NCBI GenBank assembly: GCA_020698575.1
Contig: CM036240.1
Coordinates: 32,254,711-32,318,710 of the forward strand
Length of the DNA stretch: 64,000 nucleotides
Reading direction: 5' to 3'
Source: Bostrychus sinensis
Lineage: Eukaryota > Chordata > Actinopteri > Gobiiformes > Eleotridae
A model generated the notes under the pieces. The model was not told where the DNA came from and searched no databases. It worked only from the letters and a program-made list of their open reading frames with translations. The position numbers and the translations under genes were made by a program. Of this stretch, positions 48,190-57,562 are shown piece after piece; within the stretch, counting starts at the first letter, position 1; each line of letters opens with the position of its first letter.

Positions 48190-48678
48190 TTGTGATGGGT
48201 CGTTTGCAAATGAGCCAGATCTAAGAGCTGATTCTTTGGAGGGAATCAGAGGAGCCGGCTCCCATAGATGAGAACTGAATCTTCATCTGATCTTGCTTAA
48301 CTATGATAAAATTCCACACAAGCTGAGTAGAATTTTATTTTGATGGGCACACCATGCAGGCAATCACATGTGAGGACAGATTAGGATGTGAAAGAAGTAA
48401 GGTGGGCTCCAAAGACCGCAATTTCAATTATACTGGAGACAGCAAAGAGGAGTACAGAATTTAATAACAATCATTTTTGCTTGCCAAATGCATCAAATAA
48501 GGCTTTTACATATTAAAAAAAAATTCCAACACAATAATCATTTATAAGTGCTTGATTAGGCCTAATAAAAACCTCTGAGTAATACTAAATGAAGAGCCAT
48601 TTATGAGCCATAAGAGCTTCTAAGGGAGCTAAGTCAAAAGAGCCAAATCTTTGAAAAGAACCGGACTGCCCTTCACTA
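48190..48678. mobile_element. hAT element of the TGATGGGTCGTT type, 489 bp
   Basis: The ends TTGTGATGGG and CCCTTCACTA are imperfect inverted repeats. The flanks GTATTGAT (48182-48189) and GTATTGTT (48679-48686) match at 7 of 8 positions. Internal 'gagccagatctaagagct' and 'aagagccaaatcttt' repeats are characteristic of this fish family. Confidence 0.75.
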
Positions 48679-48686
48679 GTATTGTT

Positions 48687-50239
48687 GTATGAGCTGAAAC
48701 TTTGTTTGACTGCTCTACATAGACACGTAAATCCCTGCCCTCTCCAGAAAGTGCTCCTGCGTGTTTCTAACGCACAGGCTGTGACTGTACCTTTGAATGG
48801 ACGTACTGATAATTTCAGTGCTTAAACCGCTGTTACTATGAAGGAGTCGGCTCATTTATCTATGTTAGCTTCATGTTGCTAATAGCTGTGCTACAGCTAT
48901 GAAGCACTTGGAGATTCTCCTCTCATGTCTGAAGTCAGATACTCTCAACATTATTCATGTGTTCACTGTTTGAAGAGGGCTTTAGGCACACAAAGGCCGT
49001 TTGCAATGCCGACATGGGCTGACAGAGTGAAGTGGGTGGGGCTAGCAGGGGAAGATAGTATTTCCATCAGAGAGAAAGCAACAGCCCCCAAAAAGAAGAC
49101 CATTTCAATAAATACTCATCTTATTTAGTTCTAAAATGTGAAATACAAATCAAATGGTGTCCAAAATTATTTCAAAATTCTTGAAAAAATGCATAGAGAG
49201 CTCTCCTATAAGTTAAATGTGTAGGTAATATCAACAATAGAATATACTGGCTTGCACATAAAACATTTGTAAGAGCATAGTTTCTACAGCAACAGTAAAA
49301 TGCTCAAACATTTATAATGTAATTAGTCATGACAATTAAATTAAACTCCAGTTTCCACTATAGCATCTATACACACCTGAGCAATGTTTGGTAACTTAGT
49401 TTTGTCCTAATTTATTGTAATAAAAATGTTAGTCTAACTACAAAAATAGACTGATGGATGGTAGAATAACTGTTCAGAGGAAACTCCAAACTGATATTTC
49501 TAAAATATTCCAGTTGAAATTTTGCCGCATGAATATAAACCCCATTTTTAAATCAGTTTTGATCAAATATTCAGATACTGCAATTTGCCTTCATTCGGCA
49601 GCACTGGCAGATGAACAGATTCCTCACAGAGCACTAGTGGAGCTAGAGCTGCATTTTTATCCATTTTTATTCCACTTTGGCACCTGATACAAACTCTTTG
49701 TACCATTTCTGTCAATCACTGTCTAAAGAAATGTTCATTAGCATTAAAGCTAATACAAGCAATTCACAGCCCTTCTGTATTAACACAGTACTACCATGTA
49801 AATTCAAAATAAAGGTCTTGTGGGTTGCCAGATACTGCGAGCTCCCCATCTTTTATGGAGTAGCTACATTTGTTGATCATGGCAAGTGACAGGTCCTACA
49901 CTAGCTTTGAGATTTGTTACTTTTGACTAATGGCTTTTTAGGTTTATTGCCAACTGGTTATGCAGCTCTGCAGTTAGTGGCGTCCACAGTTTACTGCTTG
50001 CATGTACACAACTGGCAACCCAGATTGACAATGCATGGATTTCACAACCAAAACAAATCTCCAAACATGGCCCTGCTCGAAACTGTCCTGCCCAGAATAA
50101 AATTAGTATATCCCTGCAACTACTTGGTCTACATGAATGATCTTATTATCTATAAACAGGCAACGTTTGTAAGATTACTTCAGAAGTGTAATCACCAGTG
50201 TAGATGTTACTGGGTCAGAGTAAATAAAGACAGATCCCC

Positions 50240-50286
<47 letters not shown>

Positions 50287-51000
50287 CCTAATAAAAGTTT
50301 GTGTATCCCTCTTTAATCATGCAGCTGTACCTAAAACCTCTTGGAACCCACACCAAAGCATCGTCCTTACTAGGACCAAATGTAATGCCGATAACATGAA
50401 GCCAGGAAAAACTTGATAGGTTTTAAACTGAAAAAAATAACTATTAACATTTACTTAGAAAAATCCTCGTAACTTTTTGCACGATGATATTCTAATTAAA
50501 ATTTACCACTGTAAATCAAGTAAAACTCTCTAGCTTTTATCACTTAAAATCGAAACAGGATTTGTAAGTAAATATTACATTACAAAATGTGTTTTCTTAA
50601 ATTCTGTTATGTCCACACGATTACAAAACCAATGTGCGTTTAGAATGCTAACAGCTATGAGTAATTATTGCATAATATACATTACTGCTGTATTAGCATT
50701 TATGAAGAATTAGTATCCAATGAAACAACTAAATTATTGTAGTAGGAAGCTGGGAAATACAGAACACAGTTGAATTCTCCCTGAATTAAACAAAACCCAG
50801 ACCAACTACAATCCAGTTGGAGAGAGTGACAAAAATAAAATCAAAACAGACAAATCTCTGCATGAAAATTACTGCTAAAAGGAACCAGCATGTAAAAAAA
50901 AGGAAAGATACCATTTTGGTAGAAAAGTTAAAAGATTACCAACATAATATGTCTGTGACGGCAAAGACATAACAACCCACTCTGGCTAAACAGAATGTCA
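48687..51000. other. No gene seen; 3' flank of the minus-strand gene
   Basis: AT-rich sequence with a CA/poly-A run at 50240-50285. The open frame 49914-50291 ends in lysines encoded by that poly-A and has no motif. Minus-strand polyadenylation signals (TTTATT on this strand) occur at several places but cannot be assigned. Confidence 0.45.
50240..50285. repeat. (CA)n then poly-A
   Basis: Five or six CA units followed by about 33 A. Confidence 0.95.
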
Positions 51001-51010
51001 TATTTTTAGT

Positions 51011-51307
51011 TTAGGACTGCATTTTTACTTTCAGTGTTTGTACTTTGGGGGATAGTTTTATTGCGTCCAAATCTAAGAAAAGTTTCTGGAATACTTCAAA
51101 AGTGTAACGCAGTGTTGGAGGATAAGCAAGATTGAGAGAATATATCAGACCCATTAGCAGTGTGCATGCCTTTGCAGTATTTCCACATCCACTCACAATC
51201 TCCTTGCCGTCAAGAACGATAGAGACATCTACAGGATCTTTAACATTAGAAGCGCGAATAACCAAGATCTTCATGTTATGCTGCCAAACATCCTCGTAGT
51301 TGTCCAC
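51011..51307 (-). CDS. Last coding exon of the zinc-finger/transposase-like gene
   Basis: The exon follows an acceptor (AATTTATCCAG) and runs 99 codons, from VDNYEDVWQHNMKI to a TAA at 51011. The segment NLAYPPTLRYTFEVFQKL followed by KLSPKVQTLK matches the C-terminus shared by many uncharacterised fish proteins (pattern 'L-N-L-x-Y-P-x-x-L-x-Y-T-F-E-x-x-Q-K'). It is fully open with no damage. It joins in phase 0 to the exon at 51537-51629. Confidence 0.75.
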   Translation of the reverse strand: MDNYEDVWQHNMKILVIRASNVKDPVDVSIVLDGKEIVSGCGNTAKACTLLMGLIYSLNLAYPPTLRYTFEVFQKLFLDLDAIKLSPKVQTLKVKMQS

Positions 51308-51536
51308 CTGGATAAATTTTAGAAAGGAAAAACATTGATAGTATTGGTTAGATAATGGTTAGATAACAATTACTCCCACTTAACAGCTTACAACTTTAAA
51401 ATAAGAAATGATATATCCTAGCAATATTACAGTGAATTAAAATAAAATATGAATCTTTGCCTGTTTAACAGTACAATGAATTCTATACGTTTTTTAAGAA
51501 ATCACAAAGACAGTCAATATAATTTAAGTATTTTAC

Positions 51537-51629
51537 CTGGCAATCTTGAAAGAGTTCCTCCTCTTTTTCACCAAGGGACAGCATTAATCCACGGATCACA
51601 TCTGCACGCCTTATCTCAACTGTTTGGTT
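51537..51629 (-). CDS. Internal coding exon, 31 codons
   Basis: The exon lies between acceptor TTTTACAG and donor GTAAAATA, is exactly 93 bp, and keeps phase 0 with both neighbours. The peptide contains IRGLMLSLGEKEEELFQDCQ, the 'R-G-L-x-x-x-L-G-E-x-x-x-x-L-F' motif of the family. Its short length and perfect splice ends make it good evidence for a real spliced gene. Confidence 0.75.
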
Positions 51630-51721
51630 CTGTAAAATAGGCAATTAGATATTTACTAATCATCATTTATTGCACAATCAGCACAAACTCAAGATAAGCT
51701 ATTGTGGCCAAGTAAACACAC

Positions 51722-51885
51722 CTGACTCAGTTTGTCCAAAACAGGTCTCAGTTTTGTCCCAATAGCGCCACCCTTCTTCCTCAGAACAGAAAGCAGTTCA
51801 GGAGTATAGCTGTCCAGATTGAACATGAAGGTCTGCTCAAGGGAAATGGTGGTTATTCTCCTAAATTCTCCTAAGCTTCCTGAAC
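51722..51885 (-). CDS. Coding exon, 3' part, ITTISLEQTFM region
   Basis: The exon ends at donor CTGAGTCAG/GTGTGTTT and is open upstream to about 51885. It encodes FRRITTISLEQTFMFNLDSY and a following KKGGAIGTKLRPVLDKLSQ stretch, in phase with the next exon. Its 5' boundary is unclear. Two tandem copies of TTAGGAGAAT lie at about 51860-51880, where this frame meets the frame of the transposase-like segment out of phase. Confidence 0.6.
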
Positions 51886-52338
51886 ATCCATCTCATGTTG
51901 CTGCTTTCTTCTAACAGGGAAAGCCCCAGTCCTGACCTCAGCCTCCTCAAACGGTGATCTCTGTCCCACACAAAAACGACAAATATAGGACCCACTGAAA
52001 CTTTCAACAAACCCTGCCAGGGAGTGAGCACCAAGCTTGTCTGCAATCACTGAAAATACAGTGCCTTTTACTATTTTCCCCAAACAAGGCACAAAAACTC
52101 CATTTTCTTCAAAGTTTTTCAAATCGCACAACAACGGCTCCAGAACACGAGAGTAGCCATATTTCTTTACATCATTTGCCTTGCATAAAACTGCCAAATA
52201 AATAGAAGACAATGTAGATCTTAAAACTGGAGGAATGTCAGCCAACACCCAGTAGATAGCAGTTACTTTGTGTTTCTTTCGTGAGGTCCCTAGGGGATTG
52301 CATATTTCGAAATCATCACAGTACAGTAGAAGTGAAAG
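51886..52338 (-). pseudogene. Transposase-like coding segment
   Basis: This open segment of about 150 codons starts LKLSLLLYCDDFEICNPLG and runs through VLEPLLCDLKNFEENGVFVP, a 'K-G-T-V-F-S-V-I-A-D-x-L-G-A-H' stretch and a CRFC motif. The order matches a recurring teleost protein family I take to be transposon-derived. It begins directly after the finger stop region and ends just before the TTAGGAGAAT duplication, with no splice signals at either end. Both ends therefore look like deletion joints. Confidence 0.55.
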
Positions 52339-52340
52339 TT

Positions 52341-52698
52341 TTAACTAGAATAGATGTTGGTACTGTAGTCACAATTTTTAAATACACAATGAACAATTTC
52401 ATGCCTTTTCAGGTGAGCTCCCAGGTGTTCAAAATATTGCCGCTCTGAGTGAAAAGCAGCTATATTACAGACAAGGCATAAGAAAGAACCGTTTTCCGTT
52501 GACTTATTAGTTTGGGAATGATCTCTGGACAAATGTGCTTTCAGTGAATTCCAACTTTTGAATGCACTTGGGCAGTCTGAGTACAAGCAAGGATAAAGAC
52601 TGCCCATGACAAGTGAGCAAATGTGCCAATCTGTAATGCTTTAGAAGTGCTAAACGTGTTGCTGCCCTGAAATTGCAAAGTTTGCACAACCATCTCAT
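52341..52698 (-). pseudogene. C2H2 zinc-finger coding segment with frame break
   Basis: Finger 1 is CKLCNFRAATRLALLKHYRLAH (C-x2-C-x12-H-x4-H). Finger 2 is C-LYSD-C-PSAFKSWNSLKA-H-LSRD-H. Finger 3 starts CLVCNIAAF and ends HLGAH. A fourth begins C-VFKN-C but is cut by a stop after NIYSS. Finger 1 and fingers 2-4 are in different frames, and the shift lies at about 52590-52605 (a one-base event). Fingers of this spacing would bind nucleic acid. The break means that no intact finger array is made from this copy unless splicing or a sequencing error explains it. Confidence 0.65.
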
Positions 52699-52714
52699 CT
52701 TATTAAAAGCCTAG

Positions 52715-53975
52715 TGCCTACTGTTTTTCCTTTGTGACATCTACGTTCTCCCTAGACTTCGTGTATAGCTCCCCCTGTAAGACAAAATTACAAAAAATAG
52801 AATATATGAATATTAATTTTATTAATACAATAGCAAATAATAAATATTCTGTATAGTTTAATGCTAACCTGACTGAATGTGCCAGAAGTATCTAGTGTCA
52901 ATCACAGTCAGGACTCCTCTATTGTCTATTCATTACTCTATGTAATGTGACTTAACTCAGTCTTAACCTTTCTTCCTTGAAGCCCCCCCCCGGCCACTTG
53001 TGTCCAAAACTAGCCTCTTCCCCTCAGCCCCAAGCTTCATCATACTAAAACAATACTTGATAATCTCACTCCCTTTCACCAGGCAAATCTCTGGGGAGTC
53101 CCTGAAATCTCTGAGGGGTCCTGTCCCCCAGGTTGGGAACCACTGACTGATGACAAACAGTAATAGTTTAATTAAGGTGGACATAAAATTAACATGTTTT
53201 GAAGTGACAAGCGTATATACACAAATTATTACAATTAAGAAAAAAGTGTGACAGTGGTACTGGAAAGAATGAACGATCATGAACTTACTAAGCAGCAATG
53301 CAATGTTGACACAGAAAGAGCTTTCAAATCAAACAAACCTTGTGCTTGCTAGAAGGGCTTGTACTGCCTACTGTTGCTCTTTTGTGATGTCTATGTATGT
53401 ATGGCTTTCTCTAATACAAAATAATAAAGGAAAACACATACATACACAATTGAATTGTATCAACATAGTAAAATGAACAAAGAATACAAAATGTGTATAT
53501 TTTAATATTTACCTGACTGAAAGTGCCAGAAGCATCTCAGTGGTCTCATTCACAGTGAGCTCTCTCCCCTTTTCTGAAAGACACAAGTTTTAGATAGCTT
53601 CCAACTTACTTCTGAGTAACGACATAATCCTTCTCTTCGGATTATGTGACTTAACTGATCGCAAAAAGTGTAGTTTAATTGGGGTGGACATAAAAATAAC
53701 ATGCTGTGATGTAACAAGCTTTTTTTCCACAAATATTACAATTTATTGTAAAGCGAGATTGACAGAGCCAGATTTCACTGATGTAGAGTTCATAAAAAAA
53801 AAAAAAAAAATAGACAACACTTTAACACATGCCATAATTAATTATTAAGCAATAACTTGTGTATCAGTGTCATTTACGTTGTAAAGTAAGGTGAAAGTGA
53901 ACTGAAACGCATTAATAACCAAGCGGTGACGCTATGTTAATACAAAAAGAGATTTCAAATCAAACATACCCGGCT
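52715..53975 (-). repeat. Tandem duplication of a 5' exon cassette
   Basis: Unit 1 (about 52715-53340) and unit 2 (about 53355-53975) share, in order: 'cctactgtt...ttttgtgac/gatgtctacg', 'acctgactgaa(a/t)gtgccagaag', 'tatgtgacttaact', 'tagtttaatt...ggtggacataaaa' and 'tttcaaatcaaaca'. On the minus strand both units carry matching candidate exons: one ending TTTCAGTCAG or ATTCAGTCAG before GT, and one after a TTTTGT-type acceptor. Unit 1 also holds a hAT-like insert. Confidence 0.75.
52983..53150 (-). mobile_element. hAT terminal fragment inside duplication unit 1
   Basis: On the minus strand it begins CAGTGGTTCCCAACCTGGGG and has 'gacaggacccctcagag' next, typical of a fish hAT left end. It is absent from unit 2, so it arrived after the duplication or was lost from the other copy. 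No right end or TSD was identified. Confidence 0.5.
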
Positions 53976-54130
53976 ACGAGGGGCTTAACGGGAGCACACG
54001 TTCCTTTGTTCACAGCGTAAAGTTTTAGACACGAGAATAAGCTCTTTGGAGACAAATGAGCATGTTCATGTGGTCTCAACACCCGCAAACATCAGTTGTT
54101 TTGGTTTGTTGTGGACGCGTGACGCAAGCA
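53976..54130 (-). promoter_or_regulatory. Possible promoter / first exon of the minus-strand gene
   Basis: A small CpG-containing patch (CGCGTGACGC, CGTAGCCGG, AACGTGTG) ends with a good minus-strand donor, CCGG/GTATGTTTG near 53970. It lies directly upstream of the duplicated 5' exon cassette. There is no direct evidence for transcription start. Confidence 0.3.
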
Positions 54131-55249
54131 CATTTAGCAAAGCATGATGGGTATTGTAGTATTTACAATTTGCAATTTGTAATTAGTAAAAAAAAAAGTA
54201 ATATTTCCCGTTCATATATTTTTGCAGCGAACTTCTCAGTCTTATATTGTCTTGTACAATCTAATTTGACCAGCTCTAGTTGGCGAAAGTGTACAGCTGA
54301 AACAATATCTAATATATTGTCATTTACAAAACATGAATGAAAGGTAGTCACTTACTTTAGCCTTCACCTGCACCTTCACACTGCAGAAAATCCTTCAGCC
54401 TGAACTACTTTGCTCAGGGCTGTTAAACAAGCCCCAATGGACTATCGCATAGATCCCGGGTTTTGATGGTCTCACTGCGCATGTGTCTATTCAAACTTGA
54501 GCTTTGATTTTTCGGAATAACATTTACTAGCATTTTGAGAATTAGGTCAAACAAACAAAAAAAAAATTAATAGTAGAATTACAGTAATTGTTACAGTAAC
54601 TATACAATTCAGTAATTTATATGATTAAATCACATATGATTACACAATCTTAAATAACAAAAGTTAGTAAACACTGAATCGTAATTTTACTATGTAGAAA
54701 TTATGTAGTTTTATAAAATAAAATTTAGTACACCCAAAAGTCATTTTTTTTCAGTGTAGTAGAGATACTGTATGTTTAGGCAGAATCTCTATTTGGCACA
54801 ATTGGGCATATTTTACATATTTTTGATAGATGCCGGTCGAGTCACGAGGCATGCAAACTGTGATAAATTTTTATTTTTATTTATTTTATTTTATTTATTT
54901 ATTTTTTTATCTATTTATTTATTTATTTATTTATTTATTTATTTTTTTTTGGGGGGGGGGTATCATGGGCAGCATTTAGCTTAGCTTCTTCTGGATAGGC
55001 TGCATAGTAATGTTTCTCAATGTTTATAATAACATACGTGTTTACAGTGCATGCGCTATGGTTCAAGGGCAGTACCGATTATGATTGTAGCCACATAAAG
55101 CATTTCATACTTACTTTATTGTAAATACCAATTCTCCTGCATTTTGTGAAAATAAATTAAAATTTATTTAAAACATAATAAAAATCATTTGTCTTTAAAA
55201 AAATATCAATATAAGTTACTGTAACATGCTTATTTCACAGTATATCAAT
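54131..55249. other. No gene seen
   Basis: AT-rich flank with the simple repeat at 54868-54961. The open frames 54056-54340 and 54163-54351 are opposed and unremarkable. Confidence 0.45.
54868..54961. repeat. (ATTT)n microsatellite ending in poly-G
   Basis: About 80 bp of ATTT units followed by T9 and G10, an unusual homopolymer junction. Confidence 0.95.
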
Positions 55250-55516
55250 CTCAGTCATACTCTGTGGTGGTGAGCTACTTCTGTAGCCACAGCTGCCCTG
55301 GGGCAGACTGATGGAAACGTGGCTGCCAATTTGTGCCTACAGCTCCTCCAACCACCACCAAACACAGTCACACTGATACATTTATACAGGCAAGGTGGGT
55401 CAAGTGTCTTGCCCAAGGACACAATGACAGTATGCAATGCTGGTAGCGTTGCTCAGACCGCCAACATTCAGGTTAGTGGGCGAGCATCTCTACCAACTGA
55501 GCTACTGCTGCCCCAA
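55250..55516 (-). mobile_element. Full-length-looking tRNA-headed SINE
   Basis: On the minus strand it begins GGGGCAGCAGTAGCTCAGTT and TGGTAGAG (box A), then a box B-like GTTGGCGGTCTGAGC. The fish core 'tgtccttgggcaagacactt' and a 3' part 'gggcagctgtggctacagaa' and 'agctcaccaccacagagt' follow. All parts are in the expected order. The two small open frames here are part of it. Confidence 0.8.
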
Positions 55517-56029
55517 AAATAAGTTTTTACTTGTTAAGAAATCAGCTGTACCATTGTTATCAGTTAAACTAATACTTGTTTTAAACATATCTGGGGACAC
55601 ATATGAGTATTTTTTTTTTTCTGATTTAATAAAAAAAAAGGCTTATAATGCCTTTAAAAACAGATACTGAATTTCCAGCTGTTCGAAAATGTACTATACT
55701 CAACAAGCAAAACCTAAAGGGTTACCATAGTACAGTGCATTCTAAAGGGATGCTTAGCTAGCTTGGACAGCTAGCCCCAAATGCACAATGAAGATATAAA
55801 ACTCAAACAAAGAGGCTATTAGAATTACTACTACTATTCCTTATGACAATCAAAACTTACTCATGCTGACCCTACCAGAAGCATACCACTCTAACAGAAT
55901 TCAAAAAAGAAAGAAGAAGAAATGTAAAGTGTAGAACAATAGGCTGAGTAGTGTACCACTCATGTAGCACCTGAGGCTTCTGAAATAGCAGCTAAATCAA
56001 TTCAAATCCACAATGAGCTGTATTCTTAA
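55517..56029. other. No gene seen
   Basis: AT-rich, featureless sequence. Confidence 0.45.
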
Positions 56030-56620
56030 AAAGAGGCATTGTCTGCTCAGAAGTGGCAGCTGAGCGAAATCAATTTCATCTCTTTTTCAGCGCAGCGTTA
56101 TCGAATAAACACAGCCTGATCCCTCGCCCCGTCTTAAATTCTTTGTCTTCCCCTCAGCGAGCCAATCCTACAAGCCTCCCCCCTCCCTAAAATCTTTTGT
56201 TTTCTCAGATTATGAAACGAAATGAAAAGAGGCTTCGACGGTATTGACAGTCAAGGACGTTCCAAGCTGCGCCTGTCAACAATCCCCCTCTGCGCTGGGC
56301 CATCTGCTTGAGAGGTGAAAGACCCGACCGCAAAACACCTTCCAGGGGCATGCAGAAAAAAACTGGCCAGTCCACAGTGATTGTCTGGTAGAAAAATAAA
56401 GGCGAGAGAAGAAGCCACAACATGCAACAGATGGCGTGTGACCTCCGTTTGTTCAGTGCCGCATCTGGACCATGTTCGGATATGATCAGTCCCACGGGGG
56501 GAAGGGGGATGACTACAGTAACTGCCTGGCCGGGCCGCAAGAAAAGGAAAACATGAGTCCATCCGAGGACATCCATAATTCATCTCGCCATTGTGGATAG
56601 AAATGGACCAAAACAAGCAT
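56030..56620. promoter_or_regulatory. Candidate conserved non-coding element
   Basis: This is a long, complex, balanced-composition block between AT-rich flanks, without repeat signatures. Two minus-strand frames (56205-56576, 56251-56616) overlap in different phases, and neither has a domain, so coding is unlikely. Motifs include 'cctgtcaacaatccc', 'gattgtctgg' and 'catccataattcatc'. Enhancer role is an inference. Confidence 0.3.
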
Positions 56621-56904
56621 TTATCTTGTGGGGAAAGCAGAGGTCCGCAGAGACTCGGGAGAGGCTTAGGCAGAGAAAAACTTCAAGACGTTCATATTTC
56701 ACTCAAAAACTGGTACTTGTGAGAAATCCACTGCGATTTCCCCACAGACAGAATGGTCTCTGCTGCCGAGCTGCTAGGACGGGTTTCATTATGGGGAGCT
56801 ACAGAGCAGTAAATCAGCAAATCTTCACAAAAGAAGAAGAAAGAATTAAACTTGTCACAGCCATAGACAACCAAAAAGCATATATTCACAGCACAACTTG
56901 GAAC

Positions 56905-57360
56905 GGCAATTCATGCTTTCATTATCTCCAGACTTGATTACCGTAACGCTCTATACCTTGGCATCAGTCTTTGATCTCCTGCCTCCAACTTGTACAAAAT
57001 GCTGCAGTTTGCCTCTTTACCAACACCAGTCACTATAACCACATAACCCCTCCAGTCATTCCATTGGCTACCTGTACATTTTAGAATTTATTTTAAACTT
57101 AAAATTTTTGTTTTTAAAGCTGTGCATGGACTCTCACCCTCCGCTGACAGACTAGAGCCTTGCATTCACTGTTTTTAGAAGTCCCTTTGACTGCAAAAAA
57201 AAAAGAAAAAAAGGCTGGGGTGGCCCTGCGTTTGCTGTGGCTGTTTCCAAAATGTGGAACAAACTACCTCCTGTATTACACACTCAAGGATTTTGCACTT
57301 TTTAAGTCCAAACTTAAGACCCATTTATTCCACTTGGCTTTTAACACCTGAGGTTGAAAA
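56905..57360 (+). pseudogene. L2-type LINE ORF2 C-terminal remnant
   Basis: Reading with frame changes, the sequence gives ISRLDYRNALYLGISL, LQLVQNAAVCLFTNTSHYNH, ITPPVIPLAT and KSKLKTHLFHLAF. These are the successive motifs at the C-terminus of fish L2 (Maui-like) reverse transcriptase proteins ('S-R-L-D-Y-C-N', 'L-Q-x-x-Q-N-A-A', 'H-I-T-P', 'F-K-S-x-L-K-T-H-L'). Stops, a poly-A expansion at about 57195-57212 and frame breaks make it non-functional. Confidence 0.75.
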
Positions 57361-57562
57361 AAACTTTATTTATGTCTGTATGTTATGTATTTTATCTTAT
57401 TTGCCTTTATATTCATATTTTTTAGTTATTGTATTTGCTGATTTTGTTTGGGTTTTGATTTCATTTGATATATGATGTTCATCTGCCGTTCTATTGAATG
57501 TAGCTGCAACATGCTTTAGAAAGATATATTGACAAGTTGATATTTTTTAGAATTTTGACATA

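Larger units (their letters stand above)
51011..52774 (-). pseudogene. Zinc-finger / transposase-like gene, probably decayed
   Basis: Read on the minus strand, a 5' acceptor (TTTTGTCTTACAG, before 52774) opens an exon with a start ATG at 52696-52698 (MRWLCKLCNF). C2H2 fingers follow. From about 52338 the frame resembles a segment found in many uncharacterised teleost proteins that look transposase-derived (DDFEICNPLGTSRKKHK, then LADIPPVLRSTLSSIYLAVL). It continues to about 51873. The C-terminal part (EFRRITTISLEQTFM onward) is split by two introns of 92-ish and 229 bp with GT/AG ends. I recall such proteins as several hundred residues longer. Two joins here, near 52345 and near 51875, appear to skip that middle. 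Introns argue against a processed copy. It may be a decayed domesticated transposon gene or a truncated paralogue. No symbol can be given. Confidence 0.6.

Noticed and set aside
4318..55000. CRISPR-like array in any of the tandem repeats
   Set aside because: None of the repeats has constant repeats with unique spacers, and the sequence is eukaryotic.
55440..55516. Functional tRNA gene in the SINE head
   Set aside because: Box A and B are present but the arms do not form a proper cloverleaf and the sequence continues into a SINE body.
56205..56616. Two 120-codon minus-strand frames as genes
   Set aside because: They overlap each other in different phases, lack domains, and lie in a block that looks non-coding.
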